Assembly (NCBI GenBank): GCA_033439295.1
Contig: JAVTLE010000003.1
Span: 1,116,001-1,180,000, forward strand
DNA: 64,000 bases
DNA from: Deuterostichococcus epilithicus
Taxonomy: Eukaryota > Chlorophyta > Trebouxiophyceae > Prasiolales > Stichococcaceae
Reading direction: 5' to 3'
The notes below the pieces were generated by a model. That model did no database searches and was not told the origin of the DNA. It was given only the letters and a program-made list of their open reading frames with translations. Below are positions 62,501-64,000 of this stretch, one piece after another; the first letter of the stretch is position 1, and each line of letters opens with the position of its first letter. A program made the position numbers and the translations under genes.

Positions 62501-63900
62501 TTGGGCCGTCCGCCGAGCTGCAGCCGCTGTTCGGATTGTGCAGGTCCGTCAACATGTCATTTACTACTCAGCAAAGGAGTTGAACGAAGATTGCACCGCT
62601 TCAGGCTGTCCGCGGAGCCGTAGCCGCTGTTCAGGTTGTACAGGTCCGTTGGCATGTAGCCCTGCCGGCTGACGGAGGCTGTCGGCGGCGGCAGCCACGC
62701 GAGGCTGAAGCCCGCGTCCGCGATCTCGCCTGCTGCGTGCTCCACCTGGCCCCACCAGTTGCCGCCGCTGGCCGATTCCCAGTTGAAGGCCTGCAGAGCC
62801 GAAGGGCTTGTTGGCGACAGGTTCGTGCCATGCTCGGACACACAGGATTCCTGGCTGAAGCGGCCGTTTGAGGGACAGCCGGCCCCCTGGCTCATTGTTG
62901 CATGCTGCCGCATGCCTCACCAGCCAGCGAGTGCAGCCTCTGCACAGCGACCCGTTCGACTGCGCGACGCTTCTGCCACCAACACAGCGCGGTGCAGTCC
63001 ACGACGGTGCCGGGCAGCTCCCCGACGATCAAGTTGATGCCAAGAGGCCTTCTGAGTGCGTGCATCAGCAGCAACCTGTGTGCGATCTCAGGGCGCCCAG
63101 GCCAGGCGCGGCACGACAGTGACAAACAAACCTGCAGCAGGATCTCGTGGCCAGAGCCCTCTGCACGGACGTCGCCGGCGCCGCCTGGCAGCTCGTCCAG
63201 GGCAGGAGCCGCGGGCGGCGTCCACTCCGACTTCTGCTCGCCGACAATCGGGTCTGGTGCCGGCCGCGCCTGCTGCGCCTGCTGCTCTGGCGGCGCCACT
63301 GCCGGCGCCGCTGCCTCCTGCCGCTGCTGCGGCTGCTGCTGCCGCTGCGGGCGGGGTGGCGACGGCGACGGCGGCGCCTGCTGCGCCTGCCGTAGCGCCG
63401 CGGGCANCTCGGCCAGCGGCACCGGCGTGTCGGGCTGCACGCCCGCACCGGCCGCCTCCTCGTCTGCGGCCCGGAGCTCAGCCTCCAGAGCGTCCAGCAG
63501 CTTCCGCGCGTCCTCCAGGCTGGAATCCTGCGGGATGTGCATTCGAAGCCCATCCAATCGGCAGATGGTGATTGCAATGCATGTGCTTATGCTCAAGCAT
63601 ATACTCGGAGTGGCAGGGGAGGCTGCATGCGCACCGCTTTTCTGGAGGGCATGCAGCCTGCTCGTCACGATCAGACCACGATGACGGAGACTCACCGGCT
63701 GTACTGATGCTGACGCTTCACGCGACGCCTCCTCCGCCGCTTGGCGTAGCCGCTCGACAGCCGCCTGCGCACTCTGCGACGAGCCCTGTTTCCGCGGCTG
63801 CGTGGCCGTGGCTGCCATTCGCCTGCCGCTGCGACGCCGGGGGCGAGCCGCGAGGGGCGCAGCTGCCGGCGGAAATGCTTGCCTCGAAACGGGCCTGCAG
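59575..63900 (-). CDS. Alpha-amylase (GH13), probable plastid form; start unresolved
   Basis: Endo-hydrolysis of alpha-1,4-glucans. N-terminal exons (about 63900-63140) hold a basic leader (AARPRRRSGRRMAATATQPR), a short helix (SSLEDARKLLDALEAELRAA) and a Gln/Pro linker. The barrel follows: AFNWESASGGNWWGQVEHAA, FSLAWLPPPTASVSRQGYMP with TDLYNLNSGYGSADSLK| (62600-62800), GVKVLADIVINHRCAAKQDE (about 62080-62160), NIDHSADFVKRDLSEWLRWL and FGFDGWR|FDFARGYSGE with the nucleophile Asp (about 61375), and FAVGEFWDSLAYRRG with the acid/base Glu (about 61300). Then come TVAWMKAAGGTATAFDMTTK (60840-60960), VTFLENHDT|GSTQGHWRFP with the stabilising Asp (about 60372), and GTPAVFWDHWRDAKLRPTIE (60000-60070). 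The C-terminal domain ends VAEIDSKLLVKVGAADFKPD..AIWLRS-stop (59575-59577). All three catalytic acids are present. ATG 63818 is in frame, but open sequence upstream and an acceptor near 63900 suggest exon 1 lies further right. One N lies in the coding region (63407). Confidence 0.88.
62505..62662 (-). repeat. Partial exon duplication in the alpha-amylase gene
   Basis: The 3' end of the exon encoding YMPTDLYNLNSGYGSADSLK|gtgcaa (62607-62662) recurs about 102 bp downstream on the minus strand at 62505-62560. The copy still reads DMLTDLHNPNSGCSSADGPK followed by gcagtgcgg, so frame and donor survive. Identity is roughly 75-80% by eye. Confidence 0.8.
63407..63407. other. Ambiguous base (N) inside an alpha-amylase exon
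   Basis: A single n in gcgggcanctcggcc gives one unknown residue in the Pro/Gln-rich linker. The frame is unaffected. Confidence 0.9.
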
Positions 63901-64000
63901 CACAACAGGATTGCTTGTTTACAAGGCGTGGTCTTTCTGTGCTGTTGCGAGCGAGTGGTTGAGGCTGTCACATATTCACCCGTGCGCGCTGTGACTGGCG

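Overview
This is a nuclear segment of a green alga, most likely a trebouxiophyte (Chlorella/Coccomyxa-like). The sequence is GC-rich and every recognisable conserved protein is cut by many short introns. Donors are mostly GTGCG or GTGAG and acceptors mostly (T/C)GCAG. Gene content is plant/algal: a vacuolar H+-pyrophosphatase with the K+-dependent signature, a histidine phosphotransfer protein, a plant-type alpha-amylase, and a Ser-Pro-rich wall glycoprotein. There are no operons or bacterial features. Gene models were assembled by hand: a conserved peptide in one frame was joined to the next across plausible GT-AG (occasionally GC-AG) introns. Ends and short or low-complexity exons are the least certain parts.

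Layout, left to right. A partial F-box protein (-, 1-601). A VMA12/TMEM199-like V-ATPase assembly factor (-, about 1535-3318). An ASH2/TRAUCO SPRY subunit of a histone H3K4 methyltransferase complex (+, 3666-6559). A secreted, probably GPI-anchored, Ser-Pro-rich glycoprotein (-, 7257-8668). A large ubiquitin-specific protease (-, 9399-16253). A Nudix hydrolase (+, 17181-18373). A JmjN-JmjC-C5HC2 demethylase (+, 19100-25294). A phosphoribulokinase/uridine-kinase-like P-loop kinase (+, about 25908-28039). A degenerate myo-inositol oxygenase homologue with a Ser-rich N-terminus (-, 29104-32284). The vacuolar H+-pyrophosphatase (-, 34003-39788). An HPt protein (+, 40260-40981). CTU2/NCS2 (-, 41560-44721). 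COX11 (+, 44974-47332). V-ATPase subunit H (-, 47700-51694). A DHH/DHHA1 phosphoesterase (+, 52279-53917). A SENP8/DEN1-like protease (-, 54063-55302). An axonemal-dynein-light-chain-domain-like coiled-coil protein (+, about 56618-59500). A GH13 alpha-amylase running toward the right edge (-, 59575 to about 63900).

The genes do not form one pathway, but themes recur: vacuolar acidification (VMA12-like factor, V-ATPase H, H+-PPase), H3K4 methylation (ASH2 and a JmjN/JmjC/C5HC2 demethylase) and ubiquitin/NEDD8 removal (F-box, USP, SENP8). From 34 kb rightward nine genes alternate strand strictly, giving short shared promoters and short convergent 3' ends.

The most unusual observations are three. 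The inositol-oxygenase homologue has lost three of six metal ligands. Decayed partial copies of exons lie beside the real exon in several genes (VMA12-like, USP twice, alpha-amylase), and one USP copy keeps its reading frame with mostly silent changes and intact splice sites. Finally, there is an axonemal-type coiled-coil gene. I found no mobile element, CRISPR array, rRNA or convincing tRNA.
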